Shown: piece after piece, positions 7,129 to 15,035 of the stretch
Layout: the number at the start of each line of letters is the position of its first letter
Position numbering within the stretch: the first letter of the stretch is position 1
Origin: JBMORL01 sp049322335
GTDB taxonomy: Bacteria; Bacteroidota; Bacteroidia; Flavobacteriales_D; UBA2798
Assembly: GCA_049322335.1 (NCBI GenBank)
Contig: JBMORL010000051.1
Coordinates: forward strand, 1-17,008
DNA length: 17,008 bases
Direction: 5' to 3'
Notes under the pieces: generated by a model
Seen by the model: the letters and a program-made list of their open reading frames with translations, nothing else
The model's database searches: none
Told to the model about the DNA's origin: nothing
Translations under genes and position numbers: made by a program

Positions 7129-8480
7129 TGATCTCACCGGCAGCCATGCGGATGTTGAAAACGGGAAATATTCTTTTCCTGTTATTGTATCTCGTAGTAA
7201 GCTATCACAACCGGCTGGCCATTGACGATTTTCACACGCTGTATAACGTCAATCATTTTTCAGTAACGGATGCCACTACCCAGGAATACGGAGATGGCAG
7301 CTCGCGGTGGATGGCAGTTTTTATCAGCCACCTGGTGGTTTCGTTTCACCAATACCCGGTATTTCTTTTCGAATTTCATATCGTCCTTTTTCTCCTTTTG
7401 TTTTTTGCCGTAAGATGGCTGGTAAACAACCTGCATGAACGTTACTCTATTTTATTTTTTGCTGCCAGCGACCACGCCCCGCTCTTTCTTATAAATGCTT
7501 TTTTCTGGTCGACTACCGATATTGGCGAAACCTGGTTCTGGGCTTGTTCTGCCAGCACTTACCTTGTAAATGCCATTGCCATTATTGCAGCGGCTGCATG
7601 GATAACCGGAAAACAAAAAAATATTTTTCTTCATCTTGCGGGACTATTTTCATTTGTAACTATTGGAGGAACACTGGAATCATCGTCTGTTTTTCTTTTA
7701 TTTATTTTTTCTATAGTTCTGGCATTTCATTTTCTTTTTCCAAAAATGAAAATAGCTTCTCACATTTCGCTTCCGCGATTTATTACAGGCCTATTGGTTT
7801 TGTGTGTTGCTTTTTATTTCCTGATAACAGGTCCTGCCATGGAAAAAAGGATGACGTTTTTCCCTGAAAGCGGTGCCGGAGAATCGTTCTTTCTTAATGT
7901 TAAAATTACCGGGCGTATTTTGATTGATAAATTTTTGTTTGTCATTCCTTTCCTTTTGTTATTTACTTTTCCTTTTATGCTTTTTTCAACCCGTAAAGAC
8001 AAAACGCCTCATCCTGTTTCTTTATTCCTTGCTGTTACGATTCCTCTTTTCCTGTTTTTTGTTTACTTGTTTCCCATTACCTGGAAAACGGGTGATGATG
8101 CAGCCGGGCGGGCACTAACGGTAATTACATTGCTGTTTATATTTTTTGCCGTTTACTTTTTTATTTCAGCCGGCTCTCTTGTAAAAATAAACGATAGTGT
8201 AAAATCAAAATTAATACTGATTCATTTTTCTCTCATTGCCCTGTTAAACGGTTTTCAACTGGTTCGTCAATACCATATTGTTTCTCATTATTCGGCTGCT
8301 TACGACCAGCGATGGGAATATCTGGAATCGCGAAAAGAAGACCGGTTGATTGAATTAGACCCTCTGCCGGCATCAGGGATGTTGTATTCTGCCGAAATAG
8401 ATACTGACACAGCGCATTTTTCCAATTACCTGGTAAAGGAAGGAATGGGACTGAAAGGACAGGTAAGGGTAAAAAAATAA
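7128..8480 (+). CDS. Multi-pass membrane protein, DUF6056-like (function unknown)
   Basis: The 450-aa product has about ten hydrophobic segments, for example near 14-26, 76-96, 144-160, 169-203, 219-234, 267-286, 296-316, 329-350 and 362-378, with a hydrophilic C-terminal tail (about 385-450). A D-D pair (33-34) follows the first helix, and a later loop reads W-S-T-T-D-I-G-E-T-W-F-W (127-138). An acidic pair after helix 1 and an aromatic loop with glutamate recall DUF6056 and GT-C type membrane glycosyltransferases. This is a resemblance by eye, not a proven assignment. It is coupled to the DinB-like gene by a 1-nt overlap, though no functional link is known. The gene is T-rich, as expected from phenylalanine-rich helices. 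It ends exactly where the convergent hypothetical gene ends. Confidence 0.75.
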   Translation: MISPAAMRMLKTGNILFLLLYLVVSYHNRLAIDDFHTLYNVNHFSVTDATTQEYGDGSSRWMAVFISHLVVSFHQYPVFLFEFHIVLFLLLFFAVRWLVNNLHERYSILFFAASDHAPLFLINAFFWSTTDIGETWFWACSASTYLVNAIAIIAAAAWITGKQKNIFLHLAGLFSFVTIGGTLESSSVFLLFIFSIVLAFHFLFPKMKIASHISLPRFITGLLVLCVAFYFLITGPAMEKRMTFFPESGAGESFFLNVKITGRILIDKFLFVIPFLLLFTFPFMLFSTRKDKTPHPVSLFLAVTIPLFLFFVYLFPITWKTGDDAAGRALTVITLLFIFFAVYFFISAGSLVKINDSVKSKLILIHFSLIALLNGFQLVRQYHIVSHYSAAYDQRWEYLESRKEDRLIELDPLPASGMLYSAEIDTDTAHFSNYLVKEGMGLKGQVRVKK

Positions 8481-9032
8481 TCAGAGCACTACTTTATAAC
8501 GGTCAAAAAAGGCCTCCCAGTTCCAGATAAAATTATTGAGTACCTCGTTCATTCTTTTCAGAAAAATGGGGTTCGGAGTATTAAGTGTCCGGAAATAATC
8601 GGCCTGGTAATGGTTCAGGTTATATTTATAAAACACGCCTTTCGACATGCTGTAAAGTACATTTTTGGAAGGATGGTTGACCCTTGACAGGAAATCGTTA
8701 TACTCCTTCACTCTGGCTGTAAACTCCTCTTTTTCAACACCAAAGGCAGAAGCACAGCGGTCAATAATGTGACTTTTCAGCACTTCTTCGAGTTCGGGTT
8801 CAAAGCTTTCGGGTAAGAGTTTAAGGTTGCCCACCAGTACGATCATCAGGAATTGCTCATCGTCATGGGCGTGAATATTGGGACATTTCACAAATTCGGG
8901 GTCTTCGTTGATAAGGGCAGCTACTTCAGGGAATCCATCCTGTACGGTTTGGATAAGGTTACCGACAAAAGCCCCGGCCAGTTTTTCTTCTGAGATCTTC
9001 TTTTTGGTAAACTTCGACAGCAGCGAAATCAT
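8481..9032 (-). CDS. Hypothetical soluble protein
   Basis: I do not recognise this 183-aa product. It has no signal peptide and no membrane segment and looks mostly helical. The N-terminus is lysine-rich (K-F-T-K-K-K, 7-12). A middle part has many acidic residues (about 75-110, including F-E-P-E-L-E-E-V), and the C-terminal part is rich in aromatics and asparagine (about 134-178, including F-Y-K-Y-N-L-N-H-Y and F-I-W-N-W-E). Two cysteines (50, 93) are not in a motif. It has its own candidate promoter in the intergenic region shared with the RND operon. The normal start, promoter position and codon use argue that it is a real gene. Its stop codon is directly adjacent to that of the convergent membrane protein gene. 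Confidence 0.75.
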   Translation of the reverse strand: MISLLSKFTKKKISEEKLAGAFVGNLIQTVQDGFPEVAALINEDPEFVKCPNIHAHDDEQFLMIVLVGNLKLLPESFEPELEEVLKSHIIDRCASAFGVEKEEFTARVKEYNDFLSRVNHPSKNVLYSMSKGVFYKYNLNHYQADYFRTLNTPNPIFLKRMNEVLNNFIWNWEAFFDRYKVVL

Positions 9033-9061
9033 TCGATAAACCCGGTTTGTTTGTTATTTAA

Positions 9062-9069
9062 CAAAATTA
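9062..9069 (-). promoter_or_regulatory. Bacteroidota -7 element for the hypothetical gene
   Basis: On the minus strand TAATTTTG matches TAnnTTTG, 29 nt upstream of the ATG at 9030-9032. No clear -33 element is visible. Confidence 0.45.
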
Positions 9070-9202
9070 GAGGCTTCACTTGGCTGAACACCGTGGGGTA
9101 CGTTTCCATTTTCAACAAAGTTATTAACCTGCCGGAAACGATTTCTTTACCAAAAATACCATTCCCAAAGCGGTTTTACCAATGGTGTAGAACGAAAGAT
9201 TT

Positions 9203-9210
9203 TATCTTTG
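9203..9210 (+). promoter_or_regulatory. Bacteroidota -7 element for the RND efflux operon
   Basis: TATCTTTG matches TAnnTTTG and lies 41 nt before the chosen adaptor ATG at 9252. It falls inside a longer open frame, which supports the downstream start. AAAAGG at about 9235-9240 may help ribosome binding. No operator palindrome was seen nearby, and no regulator gene is adjacent. Confidence 0.55.
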
Positions 9211-9251
9211 TGGCCGGTATAAATTCACCCTCACAAAAGGCAACTGTTATT

Positions 9252-10379
9252 ATGAAAATCCGCCACGTTATCATCATACTTTCCGTGCTTGTTCCTGTAA
9301 GTATGTTGTTTATTTTATTCAGCAACAAGGGGAAATTTGAACTGAAAAAGGATGAAAAAAAAGCTGACAATAAAAAATACGTTCAGGCCATGATAGCCGA
9401 TAACGACAGCACAGAAGTTTTTATTGAAGGACAGGGAAGAATTTCATCGGCCCGAAAAGTAGATGCAGCTGCAGAAGTGCAGGGAGCGTTATTACAAGGC
9501 GGCAAACCTCTCAAACCGGGTGTTTCCTTCAGCCAGGGAGAAGTGTTGTTTTCTGTTCGCGATACCGAAGCGAGACTGGCGTTGCAGGCCAGAAAAAGCA
9601 GTTATCTTAACCTTCTGGCAAATATTTTACCCGATCTTAAACTTGATTTTGCGGATAATTTTGAAGCCTGGAAAAATTTTTTCACCGAAATAGATATCGC
9701 AAAGCCCCTGCCCGTTATTCCGCAACCTAAAAGCGCAAAAGAAAAAACATTTATTGCTTCAAAAAATATTTTTGGAGAATATTTCAATATCAAAGCTGAT
9801 GAAGAGCGTTTGAGAAAATATGCTTTTGTTGCCCCGTTCTCAGGAAGCATCACCGAAGTTTTTATTGAACCGGGCAGCATTGTTAACCCGGGCTCAAGAA
9901 TCTGCACGATTATCCAGTCCAACGACCTGGAAATTGAAATTCCCATTGATGCCCGCAACATAGGATGGCTGAAGACGGGAGCCGAAGTGGAGCTGATTCC
10001 TACCAGCGGGCCGAAACGTTTTTCGGGAAAAGTAGTGCGTATTGGCGATTATATCAATCCTAATTCACAATCGGTTCCGGTGTTTGTGAGCATCCAAAAA
10101 AAGAAAGATGATATCCTTTATAACGGCATGTACCTTACTGCAAGAATTTATGGCGGAAGTATTGCCAATACCGTTGAAATTCCAAGAAGAGCCCTGCTGG
10201 ATGAAAATCATTGTTTTATTGTAAAAGACAGTTCGCTTAAATCACTTGACCTGGAAATTAAATATGTTACCTCCACCACTGCTATTGTTTCGGGAATTCC
10301 TGATAAATCGGTAGTGGTTACAGAACCTGTTACCCGGTTTTCAGATAGCCTTAAAATTGCACCCATCATTAAGAAATGA
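9252..10379 (+). CDS. RND efflux periplasmic adaptor (membrane fusion protein)
   Basis: The 375-aa product is the HlyD/AcrA-type adaptor joining the inner-membrane pump to the outer-membrane channel. One N-terminal hydrophobic segment (about 5-23) anchors it; no lipobox cysteine is seen. The two halves of the lipoyl-like domain lie near 62-104 and 191-225 (A-P-F-S-G-S-I-T-E-V-F-I-E-P-G-S). They are followed by beta-barrel (about 226-300) and membrane-proximal (about 305-375) regions. The hairpin between the halves (105-190) is interrupted by a proline-rich stretch K-P-L-P-V-I-P-Q-P-K (151-160), unlike a long classical coiled coil. I chose the ATG at 9252: the 67-residue upstream extension looks non-coding and spans a promoter element. 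The stop overlaps the next gene's ATG by 4 nt. Confidence 0.92.
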   Translation: MKIRHVIIILSVLVPVSMLFILFSNKGKFELKKDEKKADNKKYVQAMIADNDSTEVFIEGQGRISSARKVDAAAEVQGALLQGGKPLKPGVSFSQGEVLFSVRDTEARLALQARKSSYLNLLANILPDLKLDFADNFEAWKNFFTEIDIAKPLPVIPQPKSAKEKTFIASKNIFGEYFNIKADEERLRKYAFVAPFSGSITEVFIEPGSIVNPGSRICTIIQSNDLEIEIPIDARNIGWLKTGAEVELIPTSGPKRFSGKVVRIGDYINPNSQSVPVFVSIQKKKDDILYNGMYLTARIYGGSIANTVEIPRRALLDENHCFIVKDSSLKSLDLEIKYVTSTTAIVSGIPDKSVVVTEPVTRFSDSLKIAPIIKK

Positions 10380-13300
10380 AAAGGCTGGTCACATTTTTTG
10401 TAACTAACCCGATATGGGGAAACACCTTCCTGGCGCTAACGCTTGTATTCGGGCTGCTGGCACTTTTTAATATGCGCATGTCTTTCTTTCCTGAAATGGA
10501 AGTGCGTATTATTACCATTAATGTTGCTTACCCCGGTGCTTCTCCCGAAGAAATTGAAGAAGGAATCACCACAAAAATCGAACAGGCACTGGAAGGATTA
10601 AATGGTATTAAGCGTATTACTTCCACTTCTACAGAAAATATTTCCAGCATCCGCATCGAAGCCGTGGAAGGAACAGATATGGATGAATTGAAAAATGATG
10701 TGGATAATACAGTCAACAGCATTTCATCTTTTCCTGCAGGAGCAGAAAAACCTATCGTAAGAAAACTGAAAGTAGGGGAAATGAGCGGAGTCGCTGCTTT
10801 TCTCTCACTTACTGGTCCGGATGATCTTTGGAAACTGAAAGAGATCACCGAAAATGTAAAAAATGATTTTCTCTCTTCCCCATGGATTTCGCAGGTGCAG
10901 GTAATGGGTTATCCCGAAGTAGAAATCTCTGTCGAGGTAAGTGAAGAAAAGCTAATGGAATATGGCCTTCGTTTCGATGAGGTGGTATCTGCTGTGAGAA
11001 CCAATAATATTGATTTAACCGGTGGGGTAATCAAAACCAAAGACGAGGAATACATCATTCGCATGAAGGCACGCGAAACGGCACAGGAGGAAATTAAAAA
11101 AATTGTTCTTCGCGCAAGTATAAAAGGTGAACTGATTACTCTCGGAGATGTAGCCACTGTAAAATACCAGTTTGCCGATCGCCCGTTTAAATCTTATCTT
11201 GACGGAAAACGAAATGTTACCATCATTGTAAATAAGCTTCCGGAAGAAGACCTTGGAAAAATATCAGACGAAATATCAGCCTACGTTGAAAATTTCAATC
11301 AAAAAAACAAAGACCACCAGCTAAAAATTGTATTTCAGTTCAGGGATATGCTTCAGGAAAGAATTGATTTGCTAACCAGCAACGGACTGATGGGATTTGT
11401 TCTCGTATTAATCTGCCTGGGATTTTTCCTCAGCCTCCGGGTATCCTTCTGGGTTGCATTTGGAATTCCTGTTTCATTTCTGGGTTTGTTTGCCTGCGGA
11501 TATCTCTACGGAATGACCATCAACATGATCTCATTGTTCGGAATGATACTGGTCGTGGGAATACTGGTGGATGACGGAATTGTTATTGCTGAAAATATTT
11601 ATTCGCATTTCGAAAGAGGAAAACCAGCGATGCGGGCTGCTATTGACGGAACGATGGAAGTGTTTACTTCTGTTGTAAGTTCAGTGCTTACAACGGTGGC
11701 CGCCTTTGCGTTGCTGATGTATGTGGGCGGACAATTTGAAATGATGAGGGAAATGGCTTTTGCTGTGGTGGCATGCCTTTTATTCTCACTTTGCGAAGCA
11801 TTGCTCACACTTCCGCAACACCTCAGTCACGACTGGATGTTAAAACCGCTCAAAATTTCATGGTATCAGAAAATCCGTAATAACACCAACCGTTTTATCG
11901 ACTGGATGCGCGATGGTTATGCCTGGGCCATGGGAGGATTGTTGCGTTATTACCGCATAACGGTTTTTATTCCCCTGGTGTTTGTATTTGTTATCGTTTC
12001 ATTTTTAATAACCGGGTTGATCAATTTCACTTTCTTCCCCAACATACAATTTGATGATATTAAGCTGGAAGTGGCTTTTAAACCCGGTGAGCGGGAATTC
12101 AGGACAGAAGAGTTCCTGGTATTTTGTGAAGAAAAAGTAAATAAAGTACGCAGTGACCTGAAAAAAGAATACGGAGAAGAAATTATTACTTCCGTAACAA
12201 GACAAATCGGAAATGCAGATGGCCTTGAAGAAACCGGTGCCCATGCCGGGATGCTGAGAATACAAATAGATATTGAAGGAAAAAATATTGAAAGCTTTGC
12301 TATTGCAGAAAGGATAAGAAATGAAATAGGACCGGTAAAAGGCCCTGAAAAATTTACTATCGGTGGCGAAGGAAGATGGGGCAAGCCGGTGGCAGTTATG
12401 TTGTCGGGAAAAAACAACAACGAAATAAACGAAGCAAAAGAATACCTGAAAAAGAAAATGCAGGAACTGGGTACATTAAAAGATATCACCGATGACAGTC
12501 CGCTGGGAACCCAGGAAATAAATATTGTTCTGAAAGAAAAAGCCTACCTGCTTAAATTAACCCGAATGGAAATCGCCCGACAGATCAGGCAGGGATTTTT
12601 TGGTGATGAAGCACAACGCATCATTATCGGTGAAGATGAGGTGCGCATCTGGGTAAGATATCCTCCCGAAAACCGGCAGTCGGTGGGCCAACTCGAAGAA
12701 ATGAAGATTAAAACACTGGCTGGTGAATATTTTCCGCTGAAAGAGCTCGTAACATTTAATACTCAACGTGGCGAAGTGGGTATAAAACATTATGACGGAA
12801 AAAGACAAATAACGGTAGAAGCTGATCTCATTAATTCCAATGCATCAGCGCTTGATGCCGTAAAATCCATTGAAGACAGTATCATTCCCTCATTTAAAGC
12901 AAAGTACCCCGGAGTGAATACCAGCTTTCTCGGACAATTTGAAAGAGCCCAGGAATCACAAGGACCGCTGGTGACTATTTTCTGGCTCACTATTCTTATC
13001 ATCGTTATTATTCTCGCCCTTAATTTCAGTTCGCTGATGCAGGCTTTTATTGTTCTCACTGTAATTCCTGCAGGTGTAATGTGTGCCTTACTTGGCCATG
13101 GCCTGGAAGGAAAACCCGTTTCACTCTTCAGCGTATGGGGAATCATCGCTTTGATTGGTATTCTTGTTAATGATGCCGTAGTAATGCTGGATACCTATAA
13201 TCGCAATATTGCTGACGGTATGAAACCAAAAGAAGCCGCATTTCTTGCCGGAAAATCCCGCTTCAGGGCTGTAGTCCTTACTTCCATTACTACCGTTGCC

Positions 13301-13558
13301 GGATTGTATCCTCTCATTCTCGAAGATAGTTTCCAGGCACAATTTCTTATCCCTATGGCCATTGCTGTAGCCCACGGACTGTTATGGGGCACCTTATTCA
13401 CCATGTTCTTTTTTCCCTGTGTCATCCTGTTTTATAATGATATCCGGAGAACTTTCCGCTGGTTATGGACGGGCATTAAACCTTTGCCTGAAGAAGTTGA
13501 ACCTGTTTTGCGCTATATGCGAAGAATGAAAAAACTGGAGGAAGAAAGCCAGTCATGA
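10376..13558 (+). CDS. RND-family inner-membrane efflux pump
   Basis: The 1060-aa product is an AcrB/MexB-like RND permease of full length, with duplicated halves each bearing a large periplasmic portion. Transmembrane segments are seen near 15-33, 338-356, 360-380, 386-408, 433-452 and 459-477 in the first half, and 528-548, 866-882, 887-905, 918-939, 965-982 and 995-1019 in the second. The TM4 proton-relay pair D399-D400 sits in V-G-I-L-V-D-D-G-I-V-I-A-E-N. In the TM10 segment I-G-I-L-V-N-D-A-V-V (927-936), the position of the AcrB lysine K940 appears to be asparagine (N932). The substrate may be a drug, bile-like amphiphile or lipid; it cannot be told from sequence. It overlaps the adaptor and channel genes by 4 nt each (ATGA), as expected for a tightly coupled tripartite operon. 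Confidence 0.95.
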   Translation: MKRLVTFFVTNPIWGNTFLALTLVFGLLALFNMRMSFFPEMEVRIITINVAYPGASPEEIEEGITTKIEQALEGLNGIKRITSTSTENISSIRIEAVEGTDMDELKNDVDNTVNSISSFPAGAEKPIVRKLKVGEMSGVAAFLSLTGPDDLWKLKEITENVKNDFLSSPWISQVQVMGYPEVEISVEVSEEKLMEYGLRFDEVVSAVRTNNIDLTGGVIKTKDEEYIIRMKARETAQEEIKKIVLRASIKGELITLGDVATVKYQFADRPFKSYLDGKRNVTIIVNKLPEEDLGKISDEISAYVENFNQKNKDHQLKIVFQFRDMLQERIDLLTSNGLMGFVLVLICLGFFLSLRVSFWVAFGIPVSFLGLFACGYLYGMTINMISLFGMILVVGILVDDGIVIAENIYSHFERGKPAMRAAIDGTMEVFTSVVSSVLTTVAAFALLMYVGGQFEMMREMAFAVVACLLFSLCEALLTLPQHLSHDWMLKPLKISWYQKIRNNTNRFIDWMRDGYAWAMGGLLRYYRITVFIPLVFVFVIVSFLITGLINFTFFPNIQFDDIKLEVAFKPGEREFRTEEFLVFCEEKVNKVRSDLKKEYGEEIITSVTRQIGNADGLEETGAHAGMLRIQIDIEGKNIESFAIAERIRNEIGPVKGPEKFTIGGEGRWGKPVAVMLSGKNNNEINEAKEYLKKKMQELGTLKDITDDSPLGTQEINIVLKEKAYLLKLTRMEIARQIRQGFFGDEAQRIIIGEDEVRIWVRYPPENRQSVGQLEEMKIKTLAGEYFPLKELVTFNTQRGEVGIKHYDGKRQITVEADLINSNASALDAVKSIEDSIIPSFKAKYPGVNTSFLGQFERAQESQGPLVTIFWLTILIIVIILALNFSSLMQAFIVLTVIPAGVMCALLGHGLEGKPVSLFSVWGIIALIGILVNDAVVMLDTYNRNIADGMKPKEAAFLAGKSRFRAVVLTSITTVAGLYPLILEDSFQAQFLIPMAIAVAHGLLWGTLFTMFFFPCVILFYNDIRRTFRWLWTGIKPLPEEVEPVLRYMRRMKKLEEESQS

Positions 13559-14859
13559 AAAATAAATTCACATCGGTATTCCTTTTATTTGTTCCCTTTC
13601 TGCTGGGAGCCCAGGATAAACTTTCCCTCTCCGATGCCATCAAAACCGGGCTGGATAAAAATTTTAAGATATCCATTGCACAGGATCAGGCCGCTGTCGC
13701 AAAAAATAATAACAACTGGGGCGAAGCAGGAAGACTTCCTTCCATAGACATCACCATCAATCAAAACAACAACATCAACGACCTCAGCAATAACCCCACT
13801 TCTTTTATACAGGATAAAATTTTCACCAACTCCATTGCAGGAAATGCCGCCCTCAACTGGATTTTATTCAGCGGATTTAAAGTAAATCTTACCAAAGACC
13901 GCCTCGAACTGCTCCAGGCACAAAGCGAGGGCAATGCGGTAGTCGTTATAGAAAACACCATCCAGTCCATTATCCTCGCCTATTACAACGTGGTTCTTCA
14001 AAAAGAAAAATTAAGCGTGCTACAGGATCTCGTTCGTTTATCAAAAGACAAGTATGCTTATTTCCTCGAGAAAAAAGAATTCGGTGTAATCACCACTTTC
14101 GATATCCTTAATGTGAAAAATGCCTTTCTCACCGACTCCACCAACGTATTGCTGCAGCAACTCGCTTACAAAAATGCAGTACGCAATCTTAATCTTTTAC
14201 TTACACAGGACGTAGAAAAGGAATGGGAACTCACCGACTTTCTCACCGCCCCCAAAGAAAAATACGAACTCGCCACACTGAAGGAAAAAATGCTGAAAAA
14301 CAATTCCACCATTCAAAATCAATACATCAATATCGAATTGCAGAAAACAGCCGTTGAGCTTGCCAAAAGTTCACTTTATCCCGTAGTATCTTTCCAGATG
14401 GGCGCCAATAATTCCTACAGCCATTTTAAAACTTCCATGTTCTCCAGCGATGGATCAACACTCAACTACTACGGAAATTTTACGGTGAACTTTAATTTAT
14501 TCAACGGAGGAAAAACAAAACGCGTTATACAGAATGCACAAATCCAGCAAAAAATTGCGCAAACCACTTCCGATGAAATGACTTTTACCCTCACCAGCCA
14601 ATTGGTAAATGCCAATGAATTATATACTGCACGCCTGGCCATCCTCGATCTCGCTACCGAATCTTACCGCTCGGCCGAATACAGTTTGATGCTTGCCAAA
14701 GAACGCTTTCACCAGGGTACAATCAATTCATTCGCCTTCCGTGATGTGCAGCTCACTTTCCTGAATGCTGCCATGACCCGCCTTGATGCGGCTTACCAGC
14801 TTATCAATGCCCACACCGAACTCGTTCGCCTCACTGGTGGTATCATCGAAGTAAAATAA
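13555..14859 (+). CDS. TolC-family outer-membrane efflux protein
   Basis: The 434-aa product is the outer-membrane channel of the RND system. It has a signal peptide (core about 6-17, likely cleavage near G18-A-Q20) and no lipobox cysteine, so it is not a lipoprotein. The two outer-membrane-factor repeats show the expected pattern. Strand regions are near 95-112 (N-W-I-L-F-S-G-F-K) and 304-320 (F-N-L-F-N-G-G-K-T). Long helices include 127-180 and 321-425, with E-R-F-H-Q-G-T-I-N-S-F at 383-393 typical of the second repeat. The trimer is expected to form the exit duct joined to the adaptor. The ATG overlaps the RND pump stop by 4 nt. A 28-nt palindrome begins at the last base of its stop codon. 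Confidence 0.93.
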   Translation: MKNKFTSVFLLFVPFLLGAQDKLSLSDAIKTGLDKNFKISIAQDQAAVAKNNNNWGEAGRLPSIDITINQNNNINDLSNNPTSFIQDKIFTNSIAGNAALNWILFSGFKVNLTKDRLELLQAQSEGNAVVVIENTIQSIILAYYNVVLQKEKLSVLQDLVRLSKDKYAYFLEKKEFGVITTFDILNVKNAFLTDSTNVLLQQLAYKNAVRNLNLLLTQDVEKEWELTDFLTAPKEKYELATLKEKMLKNNSTIQNQYINIELQKTAVELAKSSLYPVVSFQMGANNSYSHFKTSMFSSDGSTLNYYGNFTVNFNLFNGGKTKRVIQNAQIQQKIAQTTSDEMTFTLTSQLVNANELYTARLAILDLATESYRSAEYSLMLAKERFHQGTINSFAFRDVQLTFLNAAMTRLDAAYQLINAHTELVRLTGGIIEVK

Positions 14860-14886
14860 GCTTTTTGGGCTAAAGCCCAAAAAGCT
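14859..14886. repeat. Perfect 28-nt palindrome, REP-like element 1
   Basis: The arms AGCTTTTTGGGCT (14859-14871) and AGCCCAAAAAGCT (14874-14886) are perfect reverse complements with 2 nt between them. It starts on the last base of the TolC-like stop codon. It is not followed by a T-run, so it is not a classical terminator. Confidence 0.8.
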
Positions 14887-14918
14887 GCGAAGGATTTCAG
14901 CGAAGCGCAATCCTTCGC
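14887..14918. repeat. Inverted repeat, REP-like element 2
   Basis: GCGAAGGATT (14887-14896) pairs perfectly with AATCCTTCGC (14909-14918). The 12-nt loop holds GCGAAGC (14900-14906), a sequence known to form an unusually stable small DNA hairpin. It directly abuts element 1. Confidence 0.8.
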
Positions 14919-14925
14919 AAAATCA

Positions 14926-14946
14926 CCGGGGATTTGCAATCCCCGG
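14926..14946. repeat. Inverted repeat, REP-like element 3, with a trailing half copy
   Basis: CCGGGGATT (14926-14934) pairs perfectly with AATCCCCGG (14938-14946) around the loop TGC. Its right arm with loop, TGCAATCCCCG (14935-14945), recurs as a direct copy at 14969-14979 without a full left arm. The core GCAATCC is also shared with element 2. Confidence 0.8.
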
Positions 14947-14986
14947 AATTGTAATAAGGAAAAGCCGGTGCAATCCCCGAAATTTC

Positions 14987-15017
14987 ATTGTAAAAACACT
15001 ACTATTCCGTAATATTG
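14987..15017 (+). promoter_or_regulatory. Candidate promoter for the ettA gene
   Basis: TTG at 14988-14990 (possible -33) and TAATATTG at 15010-15017 (one mismatch to TAnnTTTG) are 19 nt apart, the expected Bacteroidota spacing. The -7 element lies 18 nt before the ATG at 15036. Confidence 0.45.
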
Positions 15018-15035
15018 CATTAAAATCAATTAAGC

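Noticed and set aside
9051..9251. Adaptor gene starting at 9051
   Set aside because: The extension lacks signal-peptide features, covers two promoter elements, and precedes a proper membrane-anchor N-terminus at 9252.
11950..12489. 179-codon open frame antisense to the RND pump
   Set aside because: Serine/isoleucine-rich shadow of a strongly conserved gene, with no recognisable domain.
14859..14946. Hairpins 14859-14946 as a CRISPR array or attachment site
   Set aside because: No regular repeat-spacer pattern, no cas genes, and no integrase or tRNA nearby.
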